DNA of 64,000 bases from Carnobacterium viridans (GTDB taxonomy: Bacteria; Bacillota; Bacilli; Lactobacillales; Carnobacteriaceae): assembly GCF_900102725.1 (NCBI RefSeq), contig NZ_FNJW01000008.1, forward strand, positions 2,392,501 to 2,456,500. Direction: 5' to 3'. The position numbers were made by a program, and so were the translations under genes. Below are positions 43,711-53,207 of the stretch, in pieces. Position 1 is the stretch's first letter, and each line of letters begins with the position of its first letter. A model generated the notes under the pieces. It ran no database searches, was not told the DNA's origin, and saw only the letters and a list, made by a program, of their open reading frames with translations.

Positions 43711-44169
43711 ATGGACTTTGCAGAAGAGCGATGTAAAACAGACACTGTGAAACATATAAATCTAGTTAGAAAACATTTGTATAGTGTTATAGATGAATTA
43801 GATAAACGTGCAAAAGTTCATGATGATTCAAAACTAAAATCTCCAGAACTAGAGACGTTTGTTAAATTCACACCTAAATTAGCTGGTAGCACTTATGGTT
43901 CTGAAGAATACAAGAAAAATTTAGAAGGTATGCAAGTTGCGTTAAAACATCATTATGAAGTCAATAGTCACCATCCAGAACATTATGAGAATGGTATCAA
44001 AGGAATGGATTTACTAGATGTAATTGAAATGTTTTGCGATTGGAAAGCTGCCACTGAAAGACATGAAGATGGGGATATAAATAAATCAATAGAAATTAAT
44101 CAGAAAAGATTTAAATATTCAGATGATTTGAAAAACATATTTAAAAATACTGTTAACGTATTAAATTAA
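43711..44169 (+). CDS. DUF5662 family phage protein
   Basis: 152 residues with a His/Asp-rich pattern of DUF5662: KHINLVRKHLYSVIDELDKR, VHDDSKLKSPE, ALKHHYEVNSHHPEHYENG and EMFCDWKAATERHEDGD. The arrangement HD...HH...D looks like an HD-type metal site; activity unproven. AGGAG precedes the ATG. Ended by a hairpin terminator. Confidence 0.8.
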   Translation: MDFAEERCKTDTVKHINLVRKHLYSVIDELDKRAKVHDDSKLKSPELETFVKFTPKLAGSTYGSEEYKKNLEGMQVALKHHYEVNSHHPEHYENGIKGMDLLDVIEMFCDWKAATERHEDGDINKSIEINQKRFKYSDDLKNIFKNTVNVLN

Positions 44170-44196
44170 GTCACTCATTCGTGGGTGGCTATTTTT
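44169..44196 (+). terminator. Terminator before the capsid operon
   Basis: AGTCACTCA (44169-44177) pairs with TGGGTGGCT (44182-44190) using several G-U pairs around TTCG, then ATTTTTATT. Confidence 0.65.
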
Positions 44197-44204
44197 ATTG
44201 CATT

Positions 44205-44266
44205 GAAGCGACCAAAGTAGGATGTCGTTAAACCTCAACTACGGCCGTCGGTGTCGTTGCACCGTC
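44205..44266 (+). promoter_or_regulatory. Structured leader before the scaffold-capsid genes
   Basis: Three successive short helices: GCGAC/GTCGT (44208-44228), the palindrome ACGGCCGT (44241-44248) and CGGTG/CACCG (44249-44264). Clearly more GC-rich than its surroundings and placed between a terminator and the scaffold gene, so a regulatory RNA leader for the structural genes is likely. Confidence 0.5.
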
Positions 44267-44292
44267 AAAAAAACGAAGAGGAGAAATGAATT

Positions 44293-44760
44293 ATGGATAG
44301 AAAGTTTTTAGAAAGTTTAGGTTTAGAAAAAGAAGCGATTGATAAAGTAATGGCTGAACATGGCAAAACTATTCAAGCAGCAAAACCTACCGATTACGAC
44401 GATTTGAAAAGCGCTAAGGAAACTCTCGAGAAACAAATCGAAGAATTGAATGGAACGTTGACTGCTACGAATGATAAATACACGCAACAAGAATCAACTT
44501 TAGGCGATTTACAAAAACAAGTTAAGTGTTACGAAGTAGATACTTTAAAAACTCGCATTGCTAGTCAAGCTGGATTACCACTTGATTTGGCAGGTCGTTT
44601 ATCGGGTGAAACAGAAGAAGAAATCAAAGCAGATGCTGAGAAGTTCGCTTCATTCGTAGGCAAACCTGCTCCATTGCCGCTTAAACCAACAGAACAAACG
44701 AACGATAAAACTTCACCGTATAAAAATATGTTAGAAAATTTGAAATTAGAAGGAGAGTAA
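44293..44760 (+). CDS. Capsid scaffolding protein
   Basis: 155 residues, acidic, with a central coiled coil (SAKETLEKQIEELNGTLTAT) and a charged C-terminus that likely contacts the capsid protein, as in Gp20/DUF4355-like scaffolds. Directly upstream of the major capsid gene by 6 bp, the expected position. GAGGAG precedes the ATG. Confidence 0.85.
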   Translation: MDRKFLESLGLEKEAIDKVMAEHGKTIQAAKPTDYDDLKSAKETLEKQIEELNGTLTATNDKYTQQESTLGDLQKQVKCYEVDTLKTRIASQAGLPLDLAGRLSGETEEEIKADAEKFASFVGKPAPLPLKPTEQTNDKTSPYKNMLENLKLEGE

Positions 44761-44766
44761 CAAATT

Positions 44767-45648
44767 ATGGTATTAGAAAGAGGAAGTTTATTTGAACCAA
44801 CATTAGTAACAGATTTAGTATCGAAAGTACAAGGAAAGAGTTCGTTAGCAGTATTGTCTGGACAAACTCCAATCCCATTTAATGGTCAAAAAGAATTTGT
44901 ATTCACAATGGATTCAGAAATTGATGTTGTTGCAGAATCTGGCAAGAAAACACATGGTGGTATTTCTTTAGCGCCTCGTACAATCGTGCCAATCAAAGTA
45001 GAATATGGTGCGCGTGTTTCTGATGAATTTTTATATGCTGCTGAAGCTGAACAAATCAGTATTTTACAAGCGTTTAACGATGGATTTGCTAAAAAAGTCG
45101 CTCGTGGTTTAGATTTAATGGCGTTTCACGGTGTTAACCCACGATCTGGAACTAATTCTGCTGTAATCGGAACAAACCACTTTGACGGATTGGTAACTCA
45201 AACAGTAACTGCTACAGTTGATGCTAATGCAGACATTGAAACAGCTGTTGGTAAAGTTCAAGAAGCTGGTGGAGAAGTTAGTGCATTAGCAATCGCTCCT
45301 GCATTCCGCACTGGTTTAGCTGGATTGACTAAAACTGATGGTAACGCAATGTTCCCTGAATTAGCTTGGGGCGGCGCACCTGCTACATTGAACGGTGTTC
45401 GTGTGGACGTTAACAAAACTGTTTCTGATATGTCTACTGATTTGGCAGTTATTGGCGATTTCGTTAGTTCATTCAAATGGGGATACGCAAAAGAAATTCC
45501 TATGGAAGTTATCCGCTTTGGTGACCCTGATAATTCTGGTTTAGACTTAAAAGGTTACAACCAAGTTTACATTCGTGCTGAACTTTATCTTGGATGGGGT
45601 ATTTTAGAGCCTAACAACTTTGCTCGCGTTATTGAAGCAGGTGCATAA
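44767..45648 (+). CDS. Major capsid protein (HK97 fold)
   Basis: 293 residues. HK97-type features: an extended N-arm, an E-loop-like segment (FTMDSEIDVVAESGKKTHGG), the spine helix (ILQAFNDGFAKKVARGLDLM) and the C-terminal beta strands (YIRAELYLGWGILEPN). Codon use is biased to GGT/GCT/AAA, as expected for a highly expressed gene. Follows the scaffold gene. Confidence 0.92.
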   Translation: MVLERGSLFEPTLVTDLVSKVQGKSSLAVLSGQTPIPFNGQKEFVFTMDSEIDVVAESGKKTHGGISLAPRTIVPIKVEYGARVSDEFLYAAEAEQISILQAFNDGFAKKVARGLDLMAFHGVNPRSGTNSAVIGTNHFDGLVTQTVTATVDANADIETAVGKVQEAGGEVSALAIAPAFRTGLAGLTKTDGNAMFPELAWGGAPATLNGVRVDVNKTVSDMSTDLAVIGDFVSSFKWGYAKEIPMEVIRFGDPDNSGLDLKGYNQVYIRAELYLGWGILEPNNFARVIEAGA

Positions 45649-45650
45649 TC

Positions 45651-45779
45651 ATGAAATACGAAAATATTAAAACTGGGGATATCATTGATATCCCTTATAA
45701 AATTAAAGACGAAAATTTCAAACCTGTAGAAGATAAGAAACCAGCGCCTAAGAAAGAACCTCGTAAAACAAAGGAGTGA
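45651..45779 (+). CDS. Small head-region phage protein
   Basis: 42 residues ending in a Pro/Lys-rich tail. Immediately after the capsid gene. Small proteins in this position are often head decoration or connector-related; no family is recognised. The start is taken from the only well-placed ATG. Confidence 0.5.
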   Translation: MKYENIKTGDIIDIPYKIKDENFKPVEDKKPAPKKEPRKTKE

Positions 45780-45783
45780 TTAC

Positions 45784-46206
45784 ATGCTTGATTTCGCTAC
45801 CATAGAAGACGTTAACCGACTTTGGAGAGAATTGACCGTAGAAGAAATTGAACGTGCTGAATCGCTACTAGAAGTCATTTCTAACAGCCTTCGGGTTGAA
45901 GCGGATAGTGTGGGCAAAGATTTAGATTTAATGGTTGCAGCTTCACCTGTTTATGCAAGTGTTGTTAAATCCGTTACAGTCGATGTCGTTGCTCGTACTC
46001 TTATGACATCCACTAATCAAGAACCCATCACACAGGCATCTGAATCTGCACTAGGTTACTCCTGGTCAGGTTCTTATTTAGTGCCTGGTGGCGGTTTGTT
46101 TATCAAAAAAACAGAACTAGCTAGATTAGGTTTGCGCCGTCAACGTTATGGGGTGATTGATTTTTATGAGCAAGATAAAAGGCATAACGATTACTTTAGT
46201 GGATAA
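45784..46206 (+). CDS. Head-tail connector (Gp19/Gp15/Gp42 family)
   Basis: 140 residues. DFATIEDVNRLWRELTVEEI and ERAESLLEVISNSLR are typical of the Gp15-type adaptor that binds under the portal. The end includes GLFIKKTELARLG. AAGGAG precedes the ATG. Encoded right after the capsid, matching SPP1-like gene order. Confidence 0.85.
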   Translation: MLDFATIEDVNRLWRELTVEEIERAESLLEVISNSLRVEADSVGKDLDLMVAASPVYASVVKSVTVDVVARTLMTSTNQEPITQASESALGYSWSGSYLVPGGGLFIKKTELARLGLRRQRYGVIDFYEQDKRHNDYFSG

Positions 46207-46504
46207 AATTAAATCTAATGAAGATCCTTTTGGTAATCCAATCTTTACTGATGCTGAAATACCTATTGAAAATGTGTTGATTAGTCCTACATCATCCGAT
46301 GATGTGGTCAATCAACTTGATTTAACAGGTCGGAAAGCCGTTTACACTTTAGCAATCCCTAAAGGCGATACGCACAATTGGGAAAATAAAGAAGTTAAGT
46401 TTTTTAATCAAAGATGGAAAACGTTTGGCATTCCACTTGAAGGAATCGAACATTTAATCCCACTAGATTGGAACAAGAAAGTTATGGTGGAGCGTTATGA
46501 GTAA
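46166..46504 (+). CDS. Head closure / stopper protein
   Basis: 112 residues, mainly beta (VYTLAIPKGDTHNWENKEVK, FGIPLEGIEHLIPLDW), as in the SPP1 gp16 stopper family. The start overlaps the connector gene by 41 bases; the ATG at 46,166 has GGGGTG upstream. Seals the capsid after packaging. Confidence 0.78.
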   Translation: MSKIKGITITLVDKIKSNEDPFGNPIFTDAEIPIENVLISPTSSDDVVNQLDLTGRKAVYTLAIPKGDTHNWENKEVKFFNQRWKTFGIPLEGIEHLIPLDWNKKVMVERYE

Positions 46505-46733
46505 AATGCAATTCAAATTAAACAGTAGTGGTGTTTCAAGCTTGTTAAAATCAGCTGAAATGCAAAGCGTTCTCGAAAAGAAAGCTACTGATGTCAAAAA
46601 CAGATGTGGCGATGGTTACGAACAAGATATTTATGTTGGTAAAAACCGTGCAAATGCAATGGTTCGTGCTGAAACAACTAAAGCTAAAAAAGATAATTAC
46701 AATAACAATACTTTATTAAAGGCGGTGCGGTAA
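46497..46733 (+). CDS. HK97 gp10-like minor structural protein (short)
   Basis: 78 residues: FKLNSSGVSSLLKSAEMQSV at the start, YVGKNRANAMVRAETTKAKK later. Resembles short HK97 gp10-type tail-joining proteins. Overlaps the previous gene by eight bases and abuts the next. Confidence 0.72.
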   Translation: MSKMQFKLNSSGVSSLLKSAEMQSVLEKKATDVKNRCGDGYEQDIYVGKNRANAMVRAETTKAKKDNYNNNTLLKAVR

Positions 46734-47069
46734 ATGATAGAGATAATCATAAAACAATTTCTCGACGGTCATTTGTCTGCACCGTCTTTTTTGGAATTAC
46801 CGGCAACTAAGCCTGATAGGTATGTCGTTTTCGAGAAGACAAGCAGCTCGAAAAGCAATTATTTACCTTCGGCAACATTTGCATTTCAAAGTTACGCTAA
46901 AACGATGTATGAAGTAGCATTATTAAATGAAGAACTAAAAGAAGTCGTTGAAAATTTAATCTTATTGAATGAAATCAGTGGGGTTAGATTAAACAGCGAC
47001 TATAATTTCACAGACACAACAACAAAAGAATACAGATACCAAGCGGTATTTGATATTAATCATTATTAG
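46734..47069 (+). CDS. Tail terminator / tail completion protein
   Basis: 111 residues of alpha/beta type ([40 protein letters not shown]) in the position of the tail terminator, between gp10-like and major tail protein genes. The assignment rests mostly on gene order. Confidence 0.7.
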   Translation: MIEIIIKQFLDGHLSAPSFLELPATKPDRYVVFEKTSSSKSNYLPSATFAFQSYAKTMYEVALLNEELKEVVENLILLNEISGVRLNSDYNFTDTTTKEYRYQAVFDINHY

Positions 47070-47080
47070 GAGGAATACGA

Positions 47081-47650
47081 ATGGCACAAACAGCAAATGT
47101 TTCAACAGCTAAACCGAAAGTAGGAGGGGCAATTTATTCAGCTCCTTTAGGTACAGCATTACCTGCAGATGCAATTACAGACTTAGCAGCTACATTTAAA
47201 AGTTTAGGTTACATCTCAGAAGACGGTTTAACGAACTCAAACACACCTTCATCCGAAACAATCAAAGCATGGGGTGGAGATATCGTTGCATCTGTTCAAA
47301 CAGAAAAAGAAGATACATTCACTTACACATTGATTGAAGCGACTAACGCTGACGTTTTGAAAGAAATCTATGGTTCTGAGAACGTTAATGGAACTTTAGA
47401 AACAGGCATTGTAATCAAAGCAAACTCAAAAGAACTAGAAGAACATGTCCTGGTTGTGGATGTGGTCCTTAAAGCAGGCGTTTTAAAACGTATCGTTATC
47501 CCTAATGGTAAAGTTTCAGAGATTGGCGAAATTAGTTACACAGATGCCGATGCAATTGGATACGAAACAACTATTGCAGCTATGCCAGATACAACAGGTA
47601 ACACGCATTACGAATACATTCAAAAACCAACAGCTGGCGGTGAAGAATAA
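47081..47650 (+). CDS. Major tail protein
   Basis: 189 residues: [20 protein letters not shown] and [20 protein letters not shown] near the N-terminus, then a beta-sandwich that forms the tail tube rings. GGAGG precedes the ATG. Followed by G/GT chaperones and the tape measure, the standard order. Confidence 0.9.
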   Translation: MAQTANVSTAKPKVGGAIYSAPLGTALPADAITDLAATFKSLGYISEDGLTNSNTPSSETIKAWGGDIVASVQTEKEDTFTYTLIEATNADVLKEIYGSENVNGTLETGIVIKANSKELEEHVLVVDVVLKAGVLKRIVIPNGKVSEIGEISYTDADAIGYETTIAAMPDTTGNTHYEYIQKPTAGGEE

Positions 47651-47907
47651 TGGTAAAAACTAAATCAGGATTCGAAATTGAATTATCTAAAGATCGATTG
47701 AACAACTATGAATTGCTAGAAGCTGTTAGCGAAATTGATGAAGATCCATCTGCCATTACAAGAGTATTAAAACTGCTCTTAGGAAAAGAAGATACCAATC
47801 GTTTGAAAGATCACATAAGAACCGAAGATGGAATTGTTCCAGCTGATAAGTTGACTGATGAAATCACAGAAATGTTCCAATCTATGGTTGAAACAAAAAA
47901 CTCTTAG
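47650..47907 (+). CDS. Tail assembly chaperone G
   Basis: 85 residues, acidic and helical, with the first half (TKSGFEIELSKDRLNNYELL) typical of Gram-positive phage G proteins. Its last codons contain a slippery sequence that makes a longer GT product. Acts with GT to assemble tape measure protein into tails. Confidence 0.85.
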   Translation: MVKTKSGFEIELSKDRLNNYELLEAVSEIDEDPSAITRVLKLLLGKEDTNRLKDHIRTEDGIVPADKLTDEITEMFQSMVETKNS

Positions 47908-48296
47908 TCCTTGCTAGAATGATAAAAACTGACGAGGATGCGCTGATTTGTGACCTCGCAGAAACTTATCACATATACGATTACAGACAGTTGCCACTAA
48001 AAATGGTAGCTGTTTTTTCTGTTGGTTTGAGGAATAACTCACGCATAAAGATGAGGATGAACAAACAACCTGTCGAATTAGACACTCTTTTACTGGCTGG
48101 AATCAGTGATAAATTAAGCACGATGATGTGGTGGCAAACCAAAGACGGTCAAAAAGGTGTCAACAGACCAGATTCATTAGTAGACGTGATTACAAATAGT
48201 CAACCAAAAGAAAAGAATGTGATTGCATTTAGTTCTGGCGAGGACTTTACAAACAGAAGAAATGAACTCCTAAAAAACACGAAAGGAGGAAAATAA
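47650..48296 (+). CDS. Tail assembly chaperone GT, made by -1 frameshift
   Basis: At A-AAA-AAC (47895-47901) a -1 shift avoids the TAG at 47,905 and continues LLVLARMIKTDEDALICD to 48,296, giving about 215 residues. The T part (about 47,902-48,296) has no good ribosome binding site for separate translation. The G to GT ratio is fixed by slippage frequency and controls tail assembly, as in lambda G/GT. Confidence 0.85.
47895..47901 (+). promoter_or_regulatory. Slippery heptamer for programmed -1 frameshift
   Basis: AAAAAAC in the reading phase A-AAA-AAC, two codons before the G stop. This is a classic efficient slippery sequence in the conserved place for G/GT genes. Confidence 0.85.
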
Positions 48297-50699
48297 TTGG
48301 CAACAGAATTAGGTCAAGCTTATATACAAATTATGCCTTCAGCTAAAGGTATATCTGGCTCTATTCAAAAACAATTTGATCCAGAAGCTGAATCTGCTGG
48401 TAAAAGTGCAGGTAGTAAGTTAGGTGCAGGATTAAAAATAGCAGCAGTAGCGGCAGTTGCAGCAACAGGTGTTGCTTTAGGTGCAATTATTGGAAAGTCT
48501 TTGACAGAAGGTGCAGCACTCCAACAATCTTTAGGTGGTATCGAAACCCTATTTAAAGGTAGCGGCGATAAAGTAAAAGCCTATGCAAACGAAGCTTATA
48601 AAACAGCTGGGTTGTCTTCTAATGCTTATATGCAAGCTGTTACAAGTTTTAGTGCGAGTCTTTTGCAATCTATGGGTGGAGATACTGAAGCTGCGGCAGA
48701 TACTGCAAATATGGCTTTAATAGATATGTCCGATAACGCAAATAAAATGGGTACTTCGATGGAAAGTATTCAAGATGCTTATAAAGGCTTTGCAAAGCAG
48801 AATTATACGATGCTGGACAATTTAAGTCTTGGTTACGGTGGGACAAAAACGGAAATGGAACGTCTCTTAGCTGATGCCACGAAATTAACAGGTGTCAAAT
48901 ACGATATAAGCAATTTAGGTGACGTTTACGATGCTATCCATGCAGTACAAGAAGAAATGGGTATCACAGGAACAACAGCTGAAGAATCTGCTGCAACATT
49001 CAGCGGGTCGCTCGATTCAATGAAAGCAGCTTTTGCAAACGTAATGGGTGGTCTATCACTAGGTCAAGATATTAAACCAGCATTACAAGCTTTGGCCACA
49101 ACCACATCTACGTTCTTATTTGGTAACTTTTTACCAATGGTAAAGAATATTTTATCCGCATTACCAGGAGCCATTGCTACATTATTCCAATCAGCTGCTC
49201 CATTATTTATGCAGGCAGGAACTGATTTTTTAAATAGTTTAGGTATTGGAATAACTGGAGGTATGGGCGGTTTACTTGCAACAGTTATGACAACCATTGC
49301 TCCAGTTATCAATGCATTTAAGACAGCTTTTGGACAGTTACCACTCTTGTTTCAAACAATTGTTGGTGCCATTTCTCCAATCATTAGCACAATAGCTACT
49401 GCTTTTACTCAACTAGATTTTAGCGGACTCCAAACATTAATTTCGGCTATTGTTCCAGCTATAACAAATGCTTTTAGCGTGATGATGGCAATTGTTGCTC
49501 CAGCCATTGATATGGTTGTTGCTTCATTTGTTAGAATGTGGAATGCGGCTCAACCGTTAATATCTGTTTTAGCAAGTGCTTTAATGCCAGTTTTACAAGT
49601 TGTAGGTGCATTTATTGGTGGAGTATTAAAAGGTGTTTTAATGGGTATTTCAGCCACATTCGACACGATTACTTCAGTAATAGGATTCTTAACTCCAGTT
49701 ATTGCAGTTTTAGTTAATGGTTTTAAAGCAATCGTTCCAGCATTAACCACAGTAGCTACATGGGTAGGGACAGTTATTGGGTTCTTCATGAATTTAGGCG
49801 GAGCAGGAAATTCTTTAAAATCTATTTTAACTAGTGCGTGGTCAAATATAAAAAACGGCATCTCTCTTGCCGGTTCGGGAATTTCAGCTGTTATCAATGT
49901 TATCAAATCAGCATTCAGTGGTGTAGGTTCAGCAGGTGGTGTTCTTAAAGCTATTTTAAGTGGCGCTTGGAACGGCATTCGTTCTGTTATATCCGCGGTA
50001 GGAGGAGCAGTTGGCGGAGTAATCAACGGTATCAAATCCGTATTTAACGGATTGAAAAGTACAGGTACTTCACTAAGTTCAGGAATTTCTGGAGCTTTTA
50101 ACGGAATGAAAAACGTTATTTCGAGTGTATCTGGATCAATCAAATCAACGATAGATACTGTTAAAAATGTATTTAACAGCTTGAAAGATATCGACATAAG
50201 TGGTGCAGGTGCAGCAATCATGGATGGTTTCTTCAGTGGATTGAAAAAAACTTGGGGTAAAGTTACAGACTTTGTTGGAGGTATTGCAGGTTGGATTGCT
50301 GATAACAAAGGCCCGATTGACTACGATAGAAAGTTATTGATACCCGCTGGTGATGCTATCATGGGCGGTTTGAATTCAAGTTTGCAAGATAAATTTAAAA
50401 GCGTGCAAAAGACAGTTTCCGGAATGGCCGGAGCATTATCTGACCAGTTTAGTGTAGAACCTTCAACGTTTGAAGCAACGAAAAATGTTGTTTATGGACT
50501 ATCAGCTAGTCAGTTTAAAGCACAACTTTCTTCAAGTAATTATCGAGGGAACGACAATTCAGAAATGATTCGATTATTAAAAAATTTAGGTAACTTAACT
50601 GTTGTTTTGGAAGATGGAACGATTGTTGGAAAGTTAGCTCCAGCATTTAACCAATATTTAGGTAATGAAGCGAATATGAACAGGAGGTATGGCCGATGA
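48297..50699 (+). CDS. Tail tape measure protein
   Basis: 800 residues with long hydrophobic helical stretches in the middle and glycine/alanine-rich repeats. Starts IQIMPSAKGISGSIQKQFDP, a usual tape measure start. The C-terminal part contains KGPIDYDRKLLIPAGDAIMG, common in Firmicute tape measures. Sets tail length (short here; about 100-130 nm by the 0.15 nm per residue rule). TTG start with AGGAGG upstream. Confidence 0.95.
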   Translation: MATELGQAYIQIMPSAKGISGSIQKQFDPEAESAGKSAGSKLGAGLKIAAVAAVAATGVALGAIIGKSLTEGAALQQSLGGIETLFKGSGDKVKAYANEAYKTAGLSSNAYMQAVTSFSASLLQSMGGDTEAAADTANMALIDMSDNANKMGTSMESIQDAYKGFAKQNYTMLDNLSLGYGGTKTEMERLLADATKLTGVKYDISNLGDVYDAIHAVQEEMGITGTTAEESAATFSGSLDSMKAAFANVMGGLSLGQDIKPALQALATTTSTFLFGNFLPMVKNILSALPGAIATLFQSAAPLFMQAGTDFLNSLGIGITGGMGGLLATVMTTIAPVINAFKTAFGQLPLLFQTIVGAISPIISTIATAFTQLDFSGLQTLISAIVPAITNAFSVMMAIVAPAIDMVVASFVRMWNAAQPLISVLASALMPVLQVVGAFIGGVLKGVLMGISATFDTITSVIGFLTPVIAVLVNGFKAIVPALTTVATWVGTVIGFFMNLGGAGNSLKSILTSAWSNIKNGISLAGSGISAVINVIKSAFSGVGSAGGVLKAILSGAWNGIRSVISAVGGAVGGVINGIKSVFNGLKSTGTSLSSGISGAFNGMKNVISSVSGSIKSTIDTVKNVFNSLKDIDISGAGAAIMDGFFSGLKKTWGKVTDFVGGIAGWIADNKGPIDYDRKLLIPAGDAIMGGLNSSLQDKFKSVQKTVSGMAGALSDQFSVEPSTFEATKNVVYGLSASQFKAQLSSSNYRGNDNSEMIRLLKNLGNLTVVLEDGTIVGKLAPAFNQYLGNEANMNRRYGR

Positions 50700-51625
50700 G
50701 TGGGTTTATATTTAATGGAAAACATATTAATGAAGAATTTCCAAATTTAAAATTAGTTGAACGTTCTACACCACCTCCTGAAGATATTCCAATTAAAGAT
50801 TCTGTTATCGGTATGCAAGGAGACTATGATTTTACAATTGCTTTGTTTGGCGAACGGCTATACGAAAATAGAGAACTAATTTTTGTTTTTAACGGTAAAG
50901 AACTAAACAATAGCAATAAAACTTTTAATAAAAGAATGTTAGAAAACTGGTTATTAAGTGGAAGTTATATGCCATTATATGACGACAAAGAGCATATGCA
51001 TTATTATATGGCGAGGTGCGTAGATGTTAAATTAGAAAGCGATGATGGGATACTTAAAGCTCCTTACACGCTAACGTTCGATGCTTATCCGTTTAAAATA
51101 AAAAAAACAATTGAAGGTAGTCCGTATTGGGATGATTACGATGTGTCTGATTATTATCAAAAAACTAGTTTTGAATTAAGGAGAACGACATTTAAATCAT
51201 TACCAATCGGTGAAGTTGGAACCATTGGAGCATGGTCCACTCAATATGATGGGTTTGAGAGCATAGCGAAACAATTATTAGGCCAATCTTATACAATTAC
51301 TGATAAAAGAACAACAAGCCAATCTGTTAGTAGTTACTCTTATTATTTAAGTGGTTTAAATAAGTGGGTAATCGAACAAGATATTGTTCAAACACAGAAT
51401 GGCGCACAAAAAATTGATTTATTTAATAACGGAGTAGCTTCAATTATTCCTAAAGTTACAGCGACTGGACCAATCACGATCATTCGTGGCAATGAGGTGT
51501 TTAATTTATTTACTGGTGTAACAGAATCTGATCTTTTTAGAATAAATGTCGGATACAACCATTTAGTTGTTGCTAGCGGAACTGCAGCGGACATTAAAAT
51601 TGAAATGCACAAGGAAGTGATTTAA
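50696..51625 (+). CDS. Distal tail protein (Dit)
   Basis: 309 residues. The N-terminal half (FIFNGKHINEEFPNLKLVER, LFGERLYENRELIFVF) is the Dit hub domain found after the tape measure gene in siphoviruses; the C-terminal half is a beta domain. Starts in an ATGA overlap with the tape measure stop. Forms the baseplate hub. Confidence 0.9.
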   Translation: MSGFIFNGKHINEEFPNLKLVERSTPPPEDIPIKDSVIGMQGDYDFTIALFGERLYENRELIFVFNGKELNNSNKTFNKRMLENWLLSGSYMPLYDDKEHMHYYMARCVDVKLESDDGILKAPYTLTFDAYPFKIKKTIEGSPYWDDYDVSDYYQKTSFELRRTTFKSLPIGEVGTIGAWSTQYDGFESIAKQLLGQSYTITDKRTTSQSVSSYSYYLSGLNKWVIEQDIVQTQNGAQKIDLFNNGVASIIPKVTATGPITIIRGNEVFNLFTGVTESDLFRINVGYNHLVVASGTAADIKIEMHKEVI

Positions 51626-53190
51626 TGTATCGAGTAATTGTTTATGATGGACCAAACGACGGTATTGGAACACTTATTCATTCTACTTATGCAAACACTC
51701 AAAAAGTATCATCTGGTAGCGTTCAGCAAGTTGTTGAAGGGATTGACTCAATGGACTTTACAATCAATCCTAGAAACGCTGGTTGGGGAAAAATTAAGCC
51801 GTTAACCACATTGATAAAGGTAATGAATATAAAAACAGGTTTAAATGAGTTTGAGGGTAGAATACTAAAGCCAAAACAAAACATGAGTGCAGGTGGATTA
51901 TTTACGATTCAATATGAATGTGAATCATTTTTAGCTTATTTATTGGATTCTTCTCAAAGACATGATGAGATTCATAACAAAACCATAGCACAATTCTTAC
52001 AAATTATTTTAGATAATCACAATTCGCAAGTTGAAGCTCATAAACGCTTTAAATTAGGTAATGTTACTGTTACGAATACGACCGATAACGTGTATCGATA
52101 TTTAGGTTACGAAAGCACTTACGACACAATCAAAGATAAGCTAATCGATAGATTAGGCGGTTATTTAGTCGTTCGGCATGAAGCAGATGGTTTGTATTTA
52201 GATTATCTAGCAGAAGTAGGAACACTGTCCACAACCACAATCAATTTAAAACGTAACCTAAAAAGCATGTCACGAGAGATTGATCCGACGGAAGTTATCA
52301 CTCGATTGGTTCCTTTAGGCGCTCAAATCGACAGTGAAGATGAAGGCTCGACTGACGCTAGTAAAGCAAGGGTAGATATCAAAACAGTCAATGGTGGATT
52401 AGATTATATCGATGATGTGAAACTGATTGCTGAGTTTGGTATTATCGAAAAAACCATCACGTTTGACGATGTTAACCAGCCAAATATTGTAAAAAATAGA
52501 GGACAGCAATACCTAGCTAGTCAAAAAACATCTAAGAATGCATTTGAATTAACGCCGCTTGATTTAAGTTTAAATGATTTAGATGCTGAAAGTATCGTTC
52601 GCGGAGATTGGTACCAAGTTGAAAACCCTATATTTGTTATCAATGAGCCGTTACAAGTCGTTCAAAAGAATTTAAATATCGTTAATCCGTTGGACATCAA
52701 AACAACGATAGGTGATAAGTTTAAGACATTAACGCAGTATCAAGTTGAAGCTAATAAAGGTTTGAAGCAATTCGATAAATTAAGAACAGCAGTAACGAAT
52801 CAATCCCTAACAATAGCAACATTAAAAAAATCAAACACTGAAATTACAGCAAGCTACAACGCTATGCAACTATCTTACAATAATTTAGCTACAACGTTAG
52901 AAATTGACGCAGATACTGGAACAAGTTTAGCGTTGAATCATCTGAAAACAGCTATTGATAATCTTGGAGACAAAATTGTCAGTTATGGCGCAGCAACCAG
53001 TTCAAGTGATGGTTTAATGAGCTCGGCAGATAAAATCAAGTTAGATAACTTGAGAGAAGCGACTCAATCACAGAGTGGTCTTTTAAGTGCCACCGATAAG
53101 GTTAAGTTGGATTTAGTTGTTACTAGTAGTAGAATTGATTTAAACGATGTAATGGCAAGAATAATAGCTTTAGAAAACCCTACAGTATAG
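51625..53190 (+). CDS. Tail-associated protein (Tal, prophage tail family)
   Basis: 521 residues. The N-terminal gp27-like region (VIVYDGPNDGIGTLIHSTYA, MDFTINPRNAGWGKIKPLTT) is that of prophage-tail/minor structural proteins forming the tail tip. A helical region near 385-430 follows, and the end has two SSADKIKLDNL / SATDKVKLDLV fibre-type repeats. No peptidase motif is evident. Shares a base with the Dit stop. Confidence 0.88.
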   Translation: MYRVIVYDGPNDGIGTLIHSTYANTQKVSSGSVQQVVEGIDSMDFTINPRNAGWGKIKPLTTLIKVMNIKTGLNEFEGRILKPKQNMSAGGLFTIQYECESFLAYLLDSSQRHDEIHNKTIAQFLQIILDNHNSQVEAHKRFKLGNVTVTNTTDNVYRYLGYESTYDTIKDKLIDRLGGYLVVRHEADGLYLDYLAEVGTLSTTTINLKRNLKSMSREIDPTEVITRLVPLGAQIDSEDEGSTDASKARVDIKTVNGGLDYIDDVKLIAEFGIIEKTITFDDVNQPNIVKNRGQQYLASQKTSKNAFELTPLDLSLNDLDAESIVRGDWYQVENPIFVINEPLQVVQKNLNIVNPLDIKTTIGDKFKTLTQYQVEANKGLKQFDKLRTAVTNQSLTIATLKKSNTEITASYNAMQLSYNNLATTLEIDADTGTSLALNHLKTAIDNLGDKIVSYGAATSSSDGLMSSADKIKLDNLREATQSQSGLLSATDKVKLDLVVTSSRIDLNDVMARIIALENPTV

Positions 53191-53207
53191 ATAAGGAGTG
53201 ATAAGAT

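Noticed and set aside
49550-50308. Long 252-codon antisense frame in the tape measure gene
   Set aside because: A by-product of the hydrophobic, biased codon pattern of the tape measure gene; no ribosome binding site.
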